Assembly (NCBI GenBank): GCA_002633315.1
Contig: NWBN01000007.1
Span: 1 to 64,000 of the forward strand
Source of the DNA: Bacteroidales bacterium Phil6
GTDB lineage: Bacteria > Bacteroidota > Bacteroidia > Bacteroidales > F082
DNA length: 64,000 nucleotides
Direction of reading: 5' to 3'
This document shows positions 44,297 to 53,486 of the stretch, in pieces. Numbering within the stretch: position 1 is the first letter of the stretch; every line of letters starts with the position of its first letter. The notes below the pieces were generated by a model. That model had not been told where the DNA came from and ran no database searches. It worked only from the letters and a program-made list of their open reading frames with translations. The position numbers were made by a program, and so were the translations under genes.

Positions 44297-45037
44297 ATGA
44301 GAAAAATTTATTTATTATTACTTGTTGTAGCAACATTATTATATAGTTGTAAAAAAGAGCCAATCAATACAAAAATGACATGTATCACTCCATCGGAGTT
44401 GAATCTTGTATTGAAAGAAAGATATATTATCAAAGCTCAATCAGAACAACCAATCACCTATACATCCGCCGATGAACTCGTTGCAACAGTTGACAGTAAC
44501 GGTATCATAACATGTATCAATGTGGGCAAAACAACAATAACTGTAAGCAACGGATATGAATCTATCTACATAAACGTCAACGTTTCCTTGTTTGAAGAGC
44601 CTTTACTTACTTTCGGATGTTCGACAACAGATGTTGAAATTCATCACGGATTGCCGAGAGTCAATATTGGCGATTCCATATATATTTACGGTGGTGAACT
44701 TCCGGGTTACACATACAGTGTTTGGCAAATGGATTATTTCTTCCATAATGACAAATATTATCTTTCCGACCTGTACATTAAAAATTATATGGATTATATG
44801 CTTGACAAATTCCTTTTGGAAAAGTATTATCCTTATGACACCCTTACAATTGTTGACACCATAAGCACACAAGATACCGTCTATATAGACGAAGTGACAT
44901 ATTACATCCTTCTTGATGCAGCAGAGGTTGAAAATGCAAGTTTTATTATAGGTAAACACTATAACACAAATAGTTATGAAGATATTCGCATTTTCTATCA
45001 AACATTGGAATCGGACAACAAACTTGTTAAAAAATAA
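44297..45037 (+). CDS. Ig-like (BIG2-type) lipoprotein 1
   Basis: A 246-residue lipoprotein beginning MRKIYLLLLVVATLLYSCKKEP, with a lipobox LYSC followed by Lys-Lys, which resembles the surface-sorting signals of Bacteroidetes lipoproteins. The N-terminal part is a bacterial Ig-like group 2 domain (ITPSELNLVLKERYIIKA, YTSADELVATVDSNGIITCINVGKTTITVSNG). The rest is unique, rich in Tyr and Asp. The function is unknown; it probably lies at the cell surface. It overlaps the next gene, a shorter relative, by 14 nt, which suggests translational coupling of the pair. Confidence 0.75.
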   Translation: MRKIYLLLLVVATLLYSCKKEPINTKMTCITPSELNLVLKERYIIKAQSEQPITYTSADELVATVDSNGIITCINVGKTTITVSNGYESIYINVNVSLFEEPLLTFGCSTTDVEIHHGLPRVNIGDSIYIYGGELPGYTYSVWQMDYFFHNDKYYLSDLYIKNYMDYMLDKFLLEKYYPYDTLTIVDTISTQDTVYIDEVTYYILLDAAEVENASFIIGKHYNTNSYEDIRIFYQTLESDNKLVKK

Positions 45038-45677
45038 ATTTTTCATTATATTGTCACTAATAACACTGTTGTCAACAAGTTGCAAAAATACTGATGACAA
45101 CAGTATTTTTTTATCATACGACCACATAACCTTGAAAATAGGAGAATCTCATTCTATCTATGCCTATTCTATTCATCAAATAGAATATCACAGTACGAAC
45201 GACAGCATAGCAACAGTTGACGACTATGGAACAATAACGGCTCTGTTTGAAGGCTCATGCGATATCATACTTGACAACAAACATGAAACACAGACATTGA
45301 CTGTCAACATCCCTCCTTTAGATTTCAAAGAGCCTTATATTAACCGAAATGGATCTCCGGAAGACATTGAAGTTTTCATGGGTAGCGAAACACATCATAT
45401 TGAGCATACTGAAAATATTGATTTTCTTTATTTTATTAAATATCACGATGCTGCACAGATAGTATATTGGATTGACAACAGCAACAATACATTGATTAAG
45501 ACAGAATGTTTTTTCGAGAATGTTATTTTTGAAAGAAGTTGTTTTCAGTGGTTATCCGACAATTACGAATACAAAGACGGATATTTCACCACCAACGACG
45601 GCAATACAGCAATATCATTGAGATGCGACAATGGAATTGTAGTCATGACATTTGCTGCAAATGATATTACATTTTGA
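45024..45677 (+). CDS. Ig-like (BIG2-type) lipoprotein 2, TTG start
   Basis: About 217 residues. The only start that gives a sensible signal peptide is TTG at 45024: (M)LKNKFFIILSLITLLSTSCKNTDDN, with a lipobox STSC. It lies inside the last codons of the upstream lipoprotein gene. The mature part again holds one Ig-like domain (ITLKIGESHSIYAYS, YHSTNDSIATVDDYGTITALFEGSCDIIL) and a unique C-terminal part ending in beta strands (GNTAISLRCDNGIVVMTF). It is thus a diverged paralogue of its neighbour, probably made by tandem duplication. An in-frame start further upstream would put a non-signal stretch before the lipobox. Confidence 0.7.
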   Translation: MLKNKFFIILSLITLLSTSCKNTDDNSIFLSYDHITLKIGESHSIYAYSIHQIEYHSTNDSIATVDDYGTITALFEGSCDIILDNKHETQTLTVNIPPLDFKEPYINRNGSPEDIEVFMGSETHHIEHTENIDFLYFIKYHDAAQIVYWIDNSNNTLIKTECFFENVIFERSCFQWLSDNYEYKDGYFTTNDGNTAISLRCDNGIVVMTFAANDITF

Positions 45678-45752
45678 TTAGCAATTCATCCCAAGAGCCA
45701 TTCATGAGATGTAAACCTGAAATTAAAATTTCTACTTCCGAAATAGCAAAAT

Positions 45753-47027
45753 TTAAAACTTGATGGCAAAGTCTTTAAACAAAGTTCCTCTTTCCTGAAA
45801 ATTAACATATCTGTCATAACTCGCAGCTGCCGGAGACAGAAGACATACGTCGCCGGATGAAGCATAAGATTTTATGATAATGAACGCCTCTTCCATAGTG
45901 TCATAATGCAACATTATACCTTTATATGAAGCATCAACAAGTTCTTCAAAAATCCTTTCGCCTGCTTTTCCGGTATAAAGCACATATTTCACCGGATTAG
46001 CGACGAGATAGTTCACGAGAAAAGAATAATCCACATCTCTGTCCAAGCCGCCCAACAATAAGAATGTGACATCGGGAATTGTCTCAAGGGCGGCTACAGC
46101 CGTCTGCGGTATTGTAGATATGCTATCGTTGTAAAATGTCACTCCATGAAACGTTCCGACAAATTCCTGTCTGTGCTGAAGCGGGCGGAAAGTATAAATG
46201 TATGGCAACATCTTATCCACATCCTCTCCCATTGCCTTACATGCACAAAGCGCTGCTTTGGCATCTTTTATATTATGCTCTCCCCTGAACGGTAACAAAT
46301 CTTTATTTAGGCTGATATCCAATGAGTTATAATCAACAACATTAATATTCTTATTTTCAATGAATGAAGCGACACTGTCATTTGTAACTGCAATATCACC
46401 TACTTTCATATATCTGAAGATGTTATATTTAGCCTCTTTATATGCTTGGAAAGTCCCGAAATAATCCAAATGCTCTTCAAACAAATTGATAAAAACGCCC
46501 ACATGGGGGCTGCAATGAATACGCTGCAATTGATGAGCAGATAACTCAAACACCACTATGGAATTTTTGTCAAGTAAAGGAACAATATCAAAAACCGGCA
46601 CTCCAATGTTGCCTGCAAGAAAGACATTTCCACCTGCACTCTTCAACAGATGATACACCAAAGAGGCAGTCGTGCTCTTTCCTTTGGTACCCGTGACACC
46701 TATAGTAATATCCGCATAACTCCTTAAAAACAAATCAGTTTGCGAGGCTACTTCCACATCATTGAGATTTTCGGCATTCATCTTAATGCCGGGGGACTTT
46801 ATAACGAGGTCATTATATTGTAACAAAGCATCTTTCAAATAATCATCGCCTGAAAAGACGGGATATTTATCTTTGTAATTCTCTAATGGCAAAGGATTTC
46901 TGTCTGCTATGGCGACATCAGTATCCGGAATGTATTTTTCGATGAATTGCAATGTCGAACGTCCTTCTATTCCGAAGCCGAGAATCAAAATCTTTCTGTC
47001 CTTAAGAAAACTTATTATTGAGTTCAT
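45753..47027 (-). CDS. murD: MurD-type ligase, likely MurD2 (UDP-MurNAc-L-Ala : L-Glu ligase)
   Basis: A 424-residue Mur ligase that adds glutamate to UDP-MurNAc-L-Ala in the cytoplasm. ATP loop GTKGKST at 113-119, carbamylated-Lys position K200 (EAKYNIF), ELSAHQLQ at 161-168, GEHNIKDA at 249-256, and the C-terminal LLSPAAASYDRYVNFQERG. Classical MurD has the motif NDSKATN before the glutamate-binding domain. Here it reads NDSISTIP (300-307), so the Lys and Asn are missing. It also lies outside a dcw cluster and overlaps murL by 26 nt. Both facts fit the MurD2 variant that uses L-Glu, known from Xanthomonas. Ordinary D-Glu-adding MurD remains possible. Confidence 0.85.
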   Translation of the reverse strand: MNSIISFLKDRKILILGFGIEGRSTLQFIEKYIPDTDVAIADRNPLPLENYKDKYPVFSGDDYLKDALLQYNDLVIKSPGIKMNAENLNDVEVASQTDLFLRSYADITIGVTGTKGKSTTASLVYHLLKSAGGNVFLAGNIGVPVFDIVPLLDKNSIVVFELSAHQLQRIHCSPHVGVFINLFEEHLDYFGTFQAYKEAKYNIFRYMKVGDIAVTNDSVASFIENKNINVVDYNSLDISLNKDLLPFRGEHNIKDAKAALCACKAMGEDVDKMLPYIYTFRPLQHRQEFVGTFHGVTFYNDSISTIPQTAVAALETIPDVTFLLLGGLDRDVDYSFLVNYLVANPVKYVLYTGKAGERIFEELVDASYKGIMLHYDTMEEAFIIIKSYASSGDVCLLSPAAASYDRYVNFQERGTLFKDFAIKF

Positions 47028-48372
47028 AGATTTTCTTTCTAATTATTTCATCAAACCTGTACGGCAGATTGTTATTCTCATTATAACGGCATAACAGTTC
47101 TTCCATTGACGGAACTTTGAATCTGTCAAGCCCTTCCAACAAGGTATCTGTAACATCTTCCAAATCATCCAACGCATAGTTAAGACAAGCCCTCACCTCA
47201 TCTACAGTTCCCACACATTCGAAAGGCTTAATGTCAGTCAAGCCTGCAAGTTGCAACAATACAGGTTTTAACGATTTGTCTTTCCACATATTCTTACCGA
47301 AAATATCTGTAAGATTTTTCAAAGATATAAAAGGAGACAAGATGATCCATGTAAATAAACATTTAGGACAACTGCCGCACCACACATCAGTTTTACTGCC
47401 GGCATTGCAACTTTTAAAATGGTTAAAATACGGGACACATAAAGCAAATTGCTGTGCTATCTGCAGTTCACTCAAAGGGCGTAAAAAGCTGAAATATTGA
47501 ATATCAGTACTAATATAACGTTTTACATAATCTCTGAAATCATTTTCAAAAGCTATAGACTTACTATACTGATGATTTATCTCGCTGTCGGGCACAGTAG
47601 GTTCATTGGCACTCGACTCGTTGGATAAAGCAATATAGCGAGATTTTGTGCCAAACCCGAGCAACAAAGTAAAAAATGCCAACAGAGCCGAGAACGGGGT
47701 ATGACCATTAAGATAGCCTTCAGCATTCATTTTCAGCATCGTTGCATCAAGAGTCCTTTTGACAACAGCAGTATCCTCTAAATTGTCACCGAATACTGAG
47801 ACACATTCCGTGGTAGCAGCACGAGGATTTATTATCATTGGAATGACTTGTATTTTGTCTTTCAACAACTCCAAAGTGACTACAGAATCTTTACCGCCGC
47901 CTACGGGCACCAAAGTTCTGTCTTCAAGGGCAACTTCAACAGCAGGACAATCATTATCAGAAGTACTCACTATCTGCATAAAAGAATCCATATCGGTTTT
48001 TATGCCATTCAAATAAAAGAACTCACCCAAGCCGTTGTAATACAATTTCCGCCACCATTTTGTCTGATAATCGTCAAGATGCATGACATCGACATAAACC
48101 ATTTTGGGACAAGCCAACTTCCAATAACTCACCAATTCGACCATCCCAATATTAACTATCAATGTATTCAATTGATTATCAGATATATCATTCCAACAAT
48201 AAAAATCTCTTGACGGTATTTCAAACGAAGGTCGAAAGAAAATCTCATCGTTCAAAGAAAACAAAAATTTAACACACAGAACGCCACTTTTATCCAAAAT
48301 ATATTCGTATTTTTGGAAACGGAAAAACGAGAATTTTTCTCTGAGAAAATTAAATTTGTCGCAATTTTCCAT
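47002..48372 (-). CDS. murL: UDP-MurNAc-L-Ala-L-Glu epimerase, MurL-like
   Basis: A 456-residue protein with a PP-loop ATP-pyrophosphatase core: LVPVGGGKDSVVTLELL (loop at 156-163), SNESSANEP at 250-258, and a cysteine cluster CNAG...WCGSCPKC at 322 and 332-338 that may bind metal. MurL of Xanthomonas converts the terminal L-Glu of UDP-MurNAc-L-Ala-L-Glu to D-Glu with ATP cleaved to AMP and PPi, which fits a PP-loop enzyme, and its gene is paired with murD2. Here the gene overlaps the following murD by 26 nt. The assignment rests on this pairing and the motif. A QueC- or tRNA-thiolation-like PP-loop enzyme is less likely. Confidence 0.78.
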   Translation of the reverse strand: MENCDKFNFLREKFSFFRFQKYEYILDKSGVLCVKFLFSLNDEIFFRPSFEIPSRDFYCWNDISDNQLNTLIVNIGMVELVSYWKLACPKMVYVDVMHLDDYQTKWWRKLYYNGLGEFFYLNGIKTDMDSFMQIVSTSDNDCPAVEVALEDRTLVPVGGGKDSVVTLELLKDKIQVIPMIINPRAATTECVSVFGDNLEDTAVVKRTLDATMLKMNAEGYLNGHTPFSALLAFFTLLLGFGTKSRYIALSNESSANEPTVPDSEINHQYSKSIAFENDFRDYVKRYISTDIQYFSFLRPLSELQIAQQFALCVPYFNHFKSCNAGSKTDVWCGSCPKCLFTWIILSPFISLKNLTDIFGKNMWKDKSLKPVLLQLAGLTDIKPFECVGTVDEVRACLNYALDDLEDVTDTLLEGLDRFKVPSMEELLCRYNENNNLPYRFDEIIRKKIYELNNKFS

Positions 48373-48410
48373 AAATATCTTGTAAAGATGATTATTTTGA
48401 ATAAATCGTA

Positions 48411-48418
48411 CAAAATTA
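48411..48418 (-). promoter_or_regulatory. TAnnTTTG promoter element for the murL-murD operon
   Basis: TAATTTTG on the minus strand, 38 nt before the murL ATG at 48372. Confidence 0.5.
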
Positions 48419-48527
48419 GCAAATAATGTACAACATTAACACAAAACCAATTATTTTTAGTATTTATGGTTCTTTACATTGATATGGATTAAGAAGAAAT
48501 TGGATAACATAACTAACTATTAACACT

Positions 48528-49118
48528 ATGAATAAAGAAGAACTATTTTACATTCAGAGTAACACCACGAAAATAGAAGCAGGCAAGGTCTTGATGTCGG
48601 AACCGTTTTTAAATAGTTATTATTTCGAGCGTTCAACAGTGTTGATTATAGATCATGATGAAAATGAAGGCACTTTAGGCATCATATTGAATAAGAAGCT
48701 ACCATTGGGGATCAACGATATCATTAAGGACTTTCCCAAATTCGACGGAGATGTCTATCTGGGAGGACCGGTATCAAACAATAGTATCTTTTTTTTGCAC
48801 ACTCTTGGTGAGCACATTCCCGAGTCGATTGAGATATGCGACGGCATTTTTTGGGGAGGTAATTTCAATGCTGTCAAGGCATTAATCAAAAATGGACTGA
48901 TACAACATCACGAAATACGATTTTATGTTGGCTATTGCGGTTGGGACTGCAGCCAGTTGCATGACGAGTTGGAAAACAACTCATGGCTTGTTGGCAGAAT
49001 AAGCAGCAAAATGATACTTCACACCCACCCATCCAACATGTGGAAAAGTTTTGTCAAATCCATGGGCAAGAAGTATCAACTTTGGGATAGATTCCCAATA
49101 AACCCCAATGACAACTAA
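48528..49118 (+). CDS. YqgE/AlgH family protein
   Basis: A 196-residue member of the YqgE/AlgH family (UPF0301), a small alpha/beta protein without a settled molecular role that is widespread in Gram-negative bacteria. The family pattern is visible: KVLMSEPFLNSYYFERSTVLIIDHDENEGTLGIILNK near the N-terminus, FDGDVYLGGPVSNNSIFFLH in the middle, and FYVGYCGWDCSQLHDELENNSWLV near the C-terminus (relatives have GYAGWGPGQLExEI). No signal peptide. Its stop codon abuts the stop of the convergent GH3 gene without any spacer or terminator. Confidence 0.92.
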   Translation: MNKEELFYIQSNTTKIEAGKVLMSEPFLNSYYFERSTVLIIDHDENEGTLGIILNKKLPLGINDIIKDFPKFDGDVYLGGPVSNNSIFFLHTLGEHIPESIEICDGIFWGGNFNAVKALIKNGLIQHHEIRFYVGYCGWDCSQLHDELENNSWLVGRISSKMILHTHPSNMWKSFVKSMGKKYQLWDRFPINPNDN

Positions 49119-52007
49119 TCATTTGACAGCATCATAGAAACAATCGTGTATCATAGTCCTGATATTGTTTCTCGACAATTTGTTATTGTCGGCATCAGGA
49201 CAGACTCTGTTGGACAAGAACACCACGACGAGATTATTCTGCGGGTCTGCCCAGACAAAGGTACCGGTAAAACCCGTATGTCCGAAACTCTCCATCGAGG
49301 ATTGTTTTGAAGGAGTATAATAAGGTATATCGGGATTGACTTCCGGTTTGTCGAAACCAATACCGCGACGGTTCTTGTTGTCGATGTAAGGTGCAGAAGT
49401 AAAATATTTTATCGTTTCTTCTGAGAAAAACTGTGTCCTGTTGGCATAACCGTTTTCAAGCAACAACTGCATCATGACGGCAAGATCCCTTGCATTGGAG
49501 AACAATCCGGCATGACCCGACACACCGCCAAACAACGCAGCGACAGGGTCATGGACATCACCACTTAACAGTTGTTTACGAAATGTCTTATCGTCCTCAG
49601 TAGGAACAATATTATCTTTTTCGGTGTGTTTCAAAGGTTTAAAAAATGTATTCTTCAAGCAAAGAGGTTTATAAAAATTTTCTTCCAAATAATCCTCGAA
49701 AGACTGATTTGTCAACATCTCTACTATCAATGGAATATAATAGAATCCTATATCGCTGTATTCATATTTCTTCTCCTTCATCGGAGCTTCCTTGATAATA
49801 TCGAATATCTCTCGAGCATAATCTTTTGACACATATAGATTTTCTGCCACACGAACATTATGCTCTTCGTCAATGGAAAACCGGTATATGCTATTCTCAC
49901 CGCCCATATCATCAAGTGTAGTTTTATAAAAAGGTATCCAAGACGGCAATCCCGACTGATGAGTAAGAATCTCAACAAGTCCAATATCACCTTTGTCGGT
50001 AAACCTCAGATAAGGAAAGAAGTCGCCAAGTTTAGCATCGAGATCTATTTTACCTTCATCATACAATTTCATCACAGCAAAAGTCGATGCAAAAATCTTT
50101 GTAAGAGAAGCCAAGTCGTAAATACTTTCTCTATTCACATCATTATTACAGTCATAGGTATAATACCCGAAAGCCTTGTCATAAATTATATTCCCGTCTT
50201 TAAGAGCTATAATCTGACAGCCGGGAGTCATTTTACGGTTTATGGCTTCCATTGCCAAAGAATCGACTTTCCGAGTATATTCGTTGTCAATCAGAGCTAC
50301 AGGCAAAGATTCCGGAGTAAGCCAACCTTGATATTGAATACCATAGCCGAATTTATATTTTTTGTTAATAGTGACAGGCAATTTACCGACAGGATTTATC
50401 TTGCCGAGTATGACATCGGACACTGCTTTCACGGCATAATCGTTATCCTCATAAGCGACAATAACAGCAGCAGGTCTCTGTCCGAGGTCGAACAAATCAA
50501 GAGCATAAGGACATGCGAACAAATTCACGACTACACTTTTGTTTTTCTTACACAATTTCTTGACAAACTCTCGTGTGGAAAGAGAAATACCATAATTGGA
50601 AGAAGCATAAATTGAAGTCTTCTGAACATTCATTATTACATAATCATAATCTTTCAGTTCTTTTAACAACCTGTCTGATGCCTCGACCGACATATCTTTA
50701 TTTATATTGTAAGCCTTGACAGTCCAATTCTGCGATGAAAGAAGTTTTGCCATCACATTATCGTCACCCACAGTAACAACAGCAATTTTCATTGACTGAG
50801 AAGGCACGAGTGGCAATGTCTTGTCATTACGCAACATAGTGACAGCTTCATTGTAAAGTCTTTGTTTAAGGTTACGATAACGAGGTTTATTCAAATCATT
50901 AGCGAGGTTCACCGTTGACTGAGGAGTATAATTATTCAGACCGAGTCTATATTTATATTTGAGCACTTTCCTGCAACTCTCATCTATTCTATCTCTCACG
51001 GCAGGATCATGTTCTGCTGCATCTCTGATAATCTTGATAGAGTTATCGATATCGGCAGGGATAAGGAGTATGTCATTACCGGCCATAAGAGCCTCGAAAG
51101 CGACACTGTCGGCAGTAGAATTGGAATATGCGCCTTTCATGTCGAGACCGTCAGTCACTATAATGCCGTCGAATCCCATTTCTTTTTTAAGCAAGTCCGT
51201 GACGATATTTTTTGACAAAGATGATGAAGTGTTATGTACCGGTTCCAAAGCCGGAAGATAAAGATGCCCCACCATCACACCCTGAACACCTGCATCAATA
51301 AGATTTTCAAAAGGTTTAAGTTCAATTTTACGAACATCTTTCAAACTTCTGTCCACCTTTGGCAATTCATCATGGGAGTCGGTATGAGTATTGCCATGAC
51401 CGGGAAAATGTTTCATTGTAGGCAAGATGCCATTATTTTGAAGAGCAAGAGCATATTTCAATCCTTTTTTAGATACTATATCCGGATTTTCGCCGAAGCT
51501 GCGCATCCCTATCACCGGATTTCTCGGTTCGTTATTGACGTCAACATCAGGAGCGAAGTTAACAGATATCCCGAGTCTGTGACACTGCTCTGCTATCTGT
51601 TCGCCCATTTCTCTTATAAGTTCATCATTTTGCAGAGCACCCAAAGTCATCTGATAAGGATATGAGATGGCATCATTCAAACGCATTCCAAGTCCCCATT
51701 CGGCATCAATAGCAACCATTAGAGGTGTCTTAGCGACAGACTGCCATTCATTAGACTGCTGCAACAACAAGGCGGCATCAGTGCGAAAGAAAGTGACGCC
51801 TCCAATATTATAATCTCTGACATATCTGTCAATTTCCTTATTGAAAGGTTGATTAGGCTGATTGGCCCTGACGTTGACAATCTGCCCAATACGTTCCACC
51901 AAATCAAGGGATTGAAAGACAGAGTCCACCCATTTATCTTCATCAGTCTGAGCAAAAGTGCAGAACGATACTGCAAAAAGCAAAAATAATGCTAAAACGA
52001 ATCTCAT
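49119..52007 (-). CDS. GH3 beta-N-acetylglucosaminidase fused to a serine beta-lactamase-like domain
   Basis: A 962-residue exported two-enzyme protein likely acting on murein fragments in the periplasm. It has a signal peptide (1-20). The N-terminal GH3 domain has the NagZ-type signature KHFPGHGNTHTDSHDELP (199-216, His/Asp pair) and the nucleophile Asp286 in VTDGLDMKGAY. After the GH3 C-terminal domain comes a class C beta-lactamase/esterase-like domain from about 575: SLTK at 634-637 (nucleophile Ser634), a YSD tyrosine motif in YEYSDIGFYYI, and HTGFTGT near the end. The fusion is known in Bacteroidetes. It lies in an operon 6 nt downstream of the TlpA-like gene. Confidence 0.9.
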   Translation of the reverse strand: MRFVLALFLLFAVSFCTFAQTDEDKWVDSVFQSLDLVERIGQIVNVRANQPNQPFNKEIDRYVRDYNIGGVTFFRTDAALLLQQSNEWQSVAKTPLMVAIDAEWGLGMRLNDAISYPYQMTLGALQNDELIREMGEQIAEQCHRLGISVNFAPDVDVNNEPRNPVIGMRSFGENPDIVSKKGLKYALALQNNGILPTMKHFPGHGNTHTDSHDELPKVDRSLKDVRKIELKPFENLIDAGVQGVMVGHLYLPALEPVHNTSSSLSKNIVTDLLKKEMGFDGIIVTDGLDMKGAYSNSTADSVAFEALMAGNDILLIPADIDNSIKIIRDAAEHDPAVRDRIDESCRKVLKYKYRLGLNNYTPQSTVNLANDLNKPRYRNLKQRLYNEAVTMLRNDKTLPLVPSQSMKIAVVTVGDDNVMAKLLSSQNWTVKAYNINKDMSVEASDRLLKELKDYDYVIMNVQKTSIYASSNYGISLSTREFVKKLCKKNKSVVVNLFACPYALDLFDLGQRPAAVIVAYEDNDYAVKAVSDVILGKINPVGKLPVTINKKYKFGYGIQYQGWLTPESLPVALIDNEYTRKVDSLAMEAINRKMTPGCQIIALKDGNIIYDKAFGYYTYDCNNDVNRESIYDLASLTKIFASTFAVMKLYDEGKIDLDAKLGDFFPYLRFTDKGDIGLVEILTHQSGLPSWIPFYKTTLDDMGGENSIYRFSIDEEHNVRVAENLYVSKDYAREIFDIIKEAPMKEKKYEYSDIGFYYIPLIVEMLTNQSFEDYLEENFYKPLCLKNTFFKPLKHTEKDNIVPTEDDKTFRKQLLSGDVHDPVAALFGGVSGHAGLFSNARDLAVMMQLLLENGYANRTQFFSEETIKYFTSAPYIDNKNRRGIGFDKPEVNPDIPYYTPSKQSSMESFGHTGFTGTFVWADPQNNLVVVFLSNRVCPDADNNKLSRNNIRTMIHDCFYDAVK

Positions 52008-52013
52008 AATAAT

Positions 52014-53363
52014 TTATCTAATACTGTTAACAAAATCATTTATCTCTTCAAAACCAAAAGGTTTCGCCACTATCTTTTTATCTTTGTCAATAATAAAAAT
52101 CGAAGGCGTGGCAGTCACTGCATAAGCATTGACAACCGGACTATTCCAACTCAACCCGTCATGATAAAAATAACCCTTCAAACCATTTTTTCTAATCAAC
52201 TTCTTTATATCTTTTCTCTCACCATTGACGCATACGGAAAGAAAAGTAAAATCAGTATTTTCTTTTAAAAAATACTTCATTTCTTTCATTATCTCCCTGC
52301 AATGAGCACATGAATATGACCAAAACAATAAAATGACATAATCATTATCAATATCATACAAACCAAACTCAACATTATTGATATCAACACCTGTTATTTC
52401 GGGAGCCTTAATACCAATTTTCACTCTGCTATATTTCTCAGCCAAATCATAAATCTCTTCCAACTCGACATCGTCAGCATCAAGCTGTTCTACATAAGGC
52501 ATACGCATCAAATAATCTAAATATGCATTAAAACCGAGTTCATGGAATCCTATCATAAGATATTCAAAAACAAACCTGTACATGGGATAAGAGACAGAAG
52601 CCAAATTCATCACATAGTCAATTCCGAGTATGACAGAAAACTCCTGTTCCGAAGGTGTTTGTCCCTGGAACTGCAATATTGAAAGATAATCTATCACTTT
52701 TGTTGTCAAGACATTAGTAGGAATCAATGTAGTATCAGTGAAGTCCACCATTTCAAAAAAAGCTGTTTTCATATCCTCACGTTGTTTTGTAAAACTGTCA
52801 TCAGTATTTATAAAAGGAGGTCTGTCAACAGAAATAAGTTTAGAAGCATAATTACCATGACTTATCAATGAGTCGGTAAAGTTTTTAAAATCAGTTTGAT
52901 TTTTTTCAAATTCATATTTTGCTTCTTTATAAAAAGATGTATTGCTGTCATAATTGCGCAGCACTTGCTTCAGTACCTGTTGTTTCTCGTCATACGAAGC
53001 CCTTTCATTTTTATATTTATGCCAATCGTTATTCAGCCGGGAACGTATAAATTCTACTGAAACGACATTATTTTCATTTTTCAGCACGAAAGCCACCGGT
53101 TCGTCATCACAAAGAAAGTCGAGATACAGACCTGATTCTGTCTCTATCTGATACATTCCTTTATGACCGACATTGTCGAACTCCACACGGCCATCCTCTG
53201 ACATCATCACAGAGTCAACAGTTTCCATATACAGTCCTGTATAAGCATTCAAATATACCATTTGCGGAGACACATTATAAAAAGTGCCGGATACAGTTTG
53301 TGCACACAAAGACACATTCAAAAAATACAATATACAAATCAACAACACTTTAATTCTGCTCAT
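52014..53363 (-). CDS. TlpA-like thioredoxin-fold exported protein
   Basis: About 449 residues with a signal peptide (MSRIKVLLICILYFLNVSLCAQ), an N-terminal beta domain resembling DUF4369 (VSGTFYNVSPQMVYLNAYTGLYMETVDSVMMSEDGRVEFDN), a long helical middle, and a C-terminal TlpA/thioredoxin domain with the redox pair in LLFWSYSCAHCREIMKEMKYF and the cis-Pro segment AVTATPSIFIIDKD. It probably acts as a periplasmic thiol reductase. The ATG at 53384 overlaps the promoter element, so the ATG at 53363 was chosen. It is the first gene of an operon with the GH3/beta-lactamase gene. Confidence 0.82.
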   Translation of the reverse strand: MSRIKVLLICILYFLNVSLCAQTVSGTFYNVSPQMVYLNAYTGLYMETVDSVMMSEDGRVEFDNVGHKGMYQIETESGLYLDFLCDDEPVAFVLKNENNVVSVEFIRSRLNNDWHKYKNERASYDEKQQVLKQVLRNYDSNTSFYKEAKYEFEKNQTDFKNFTDSLISHGNYASKLISVDRPPFINTDDSFTKQREDMKTAFFEMVDFTDTTLIPTNVLTTKVIDYLSILQFQGQTPSEQEFSVILGIDYVMNLASVSYPMYRFVFEYLMIGFHELGFNAYLDYLMRMPYVEQLDADDVELEEIYDLAEKYSRVKIGIKAPEITGVDINNVEFGLYDIDNDYVILLFWSYSCAHCREIMKEMKYFLKENTDFTFLSVCVNGERKDIKKLIRKNGLKGYFYHDGLSWNSPVVNAYAVTATPSIFIIDKDKKIVAKPFGFEEINDFVNSIR

Positions 53364-53381
53364 AAGTTCTCTGATTTCATG

Positions 53382-53389
53382 CAAAGATA
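53382..53389 (-). promoter_or_regulatory. TAnnTTTG promoter element for the TlpA-like/GH3 operon
   Basis: TATCTTTG on the minus strand, 18 nt before the ATG at 53363. Confidence 0.6.
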
Positions 53390-53433
53390 ATGATAATTAT
53401 CTAAATACCATAATGCAAAAAAATTATTTATGA

Positions 53434-53468
53434 AGAAAAAACGCGACACTCAACCGGAGCGCCGCGTT
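53434..53468 (-). terminator. Intrinsic terminator after the HEAT/DUF1080 gene
   Basis: On the minus strand a 12-bp stem with two wobble pairs (53468-53457 with 53451-53440, 5-nt loop) runs into a T-rich tract (TTTTTTC). It lies 18 nt after the gene. Confidence 0.8.
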
Positions 53469-53486
53469 CATAGCAAACACAATATC

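Noticed and set aside
47002-48372. PP-loop protein as QueC-like 7-deazaguanine or tRNA-modifying enzyme
   Set aside because: It is much longer than QueC, lacks its neighbours, and overlaps murD. The MurL explanation accounts for all of this better.
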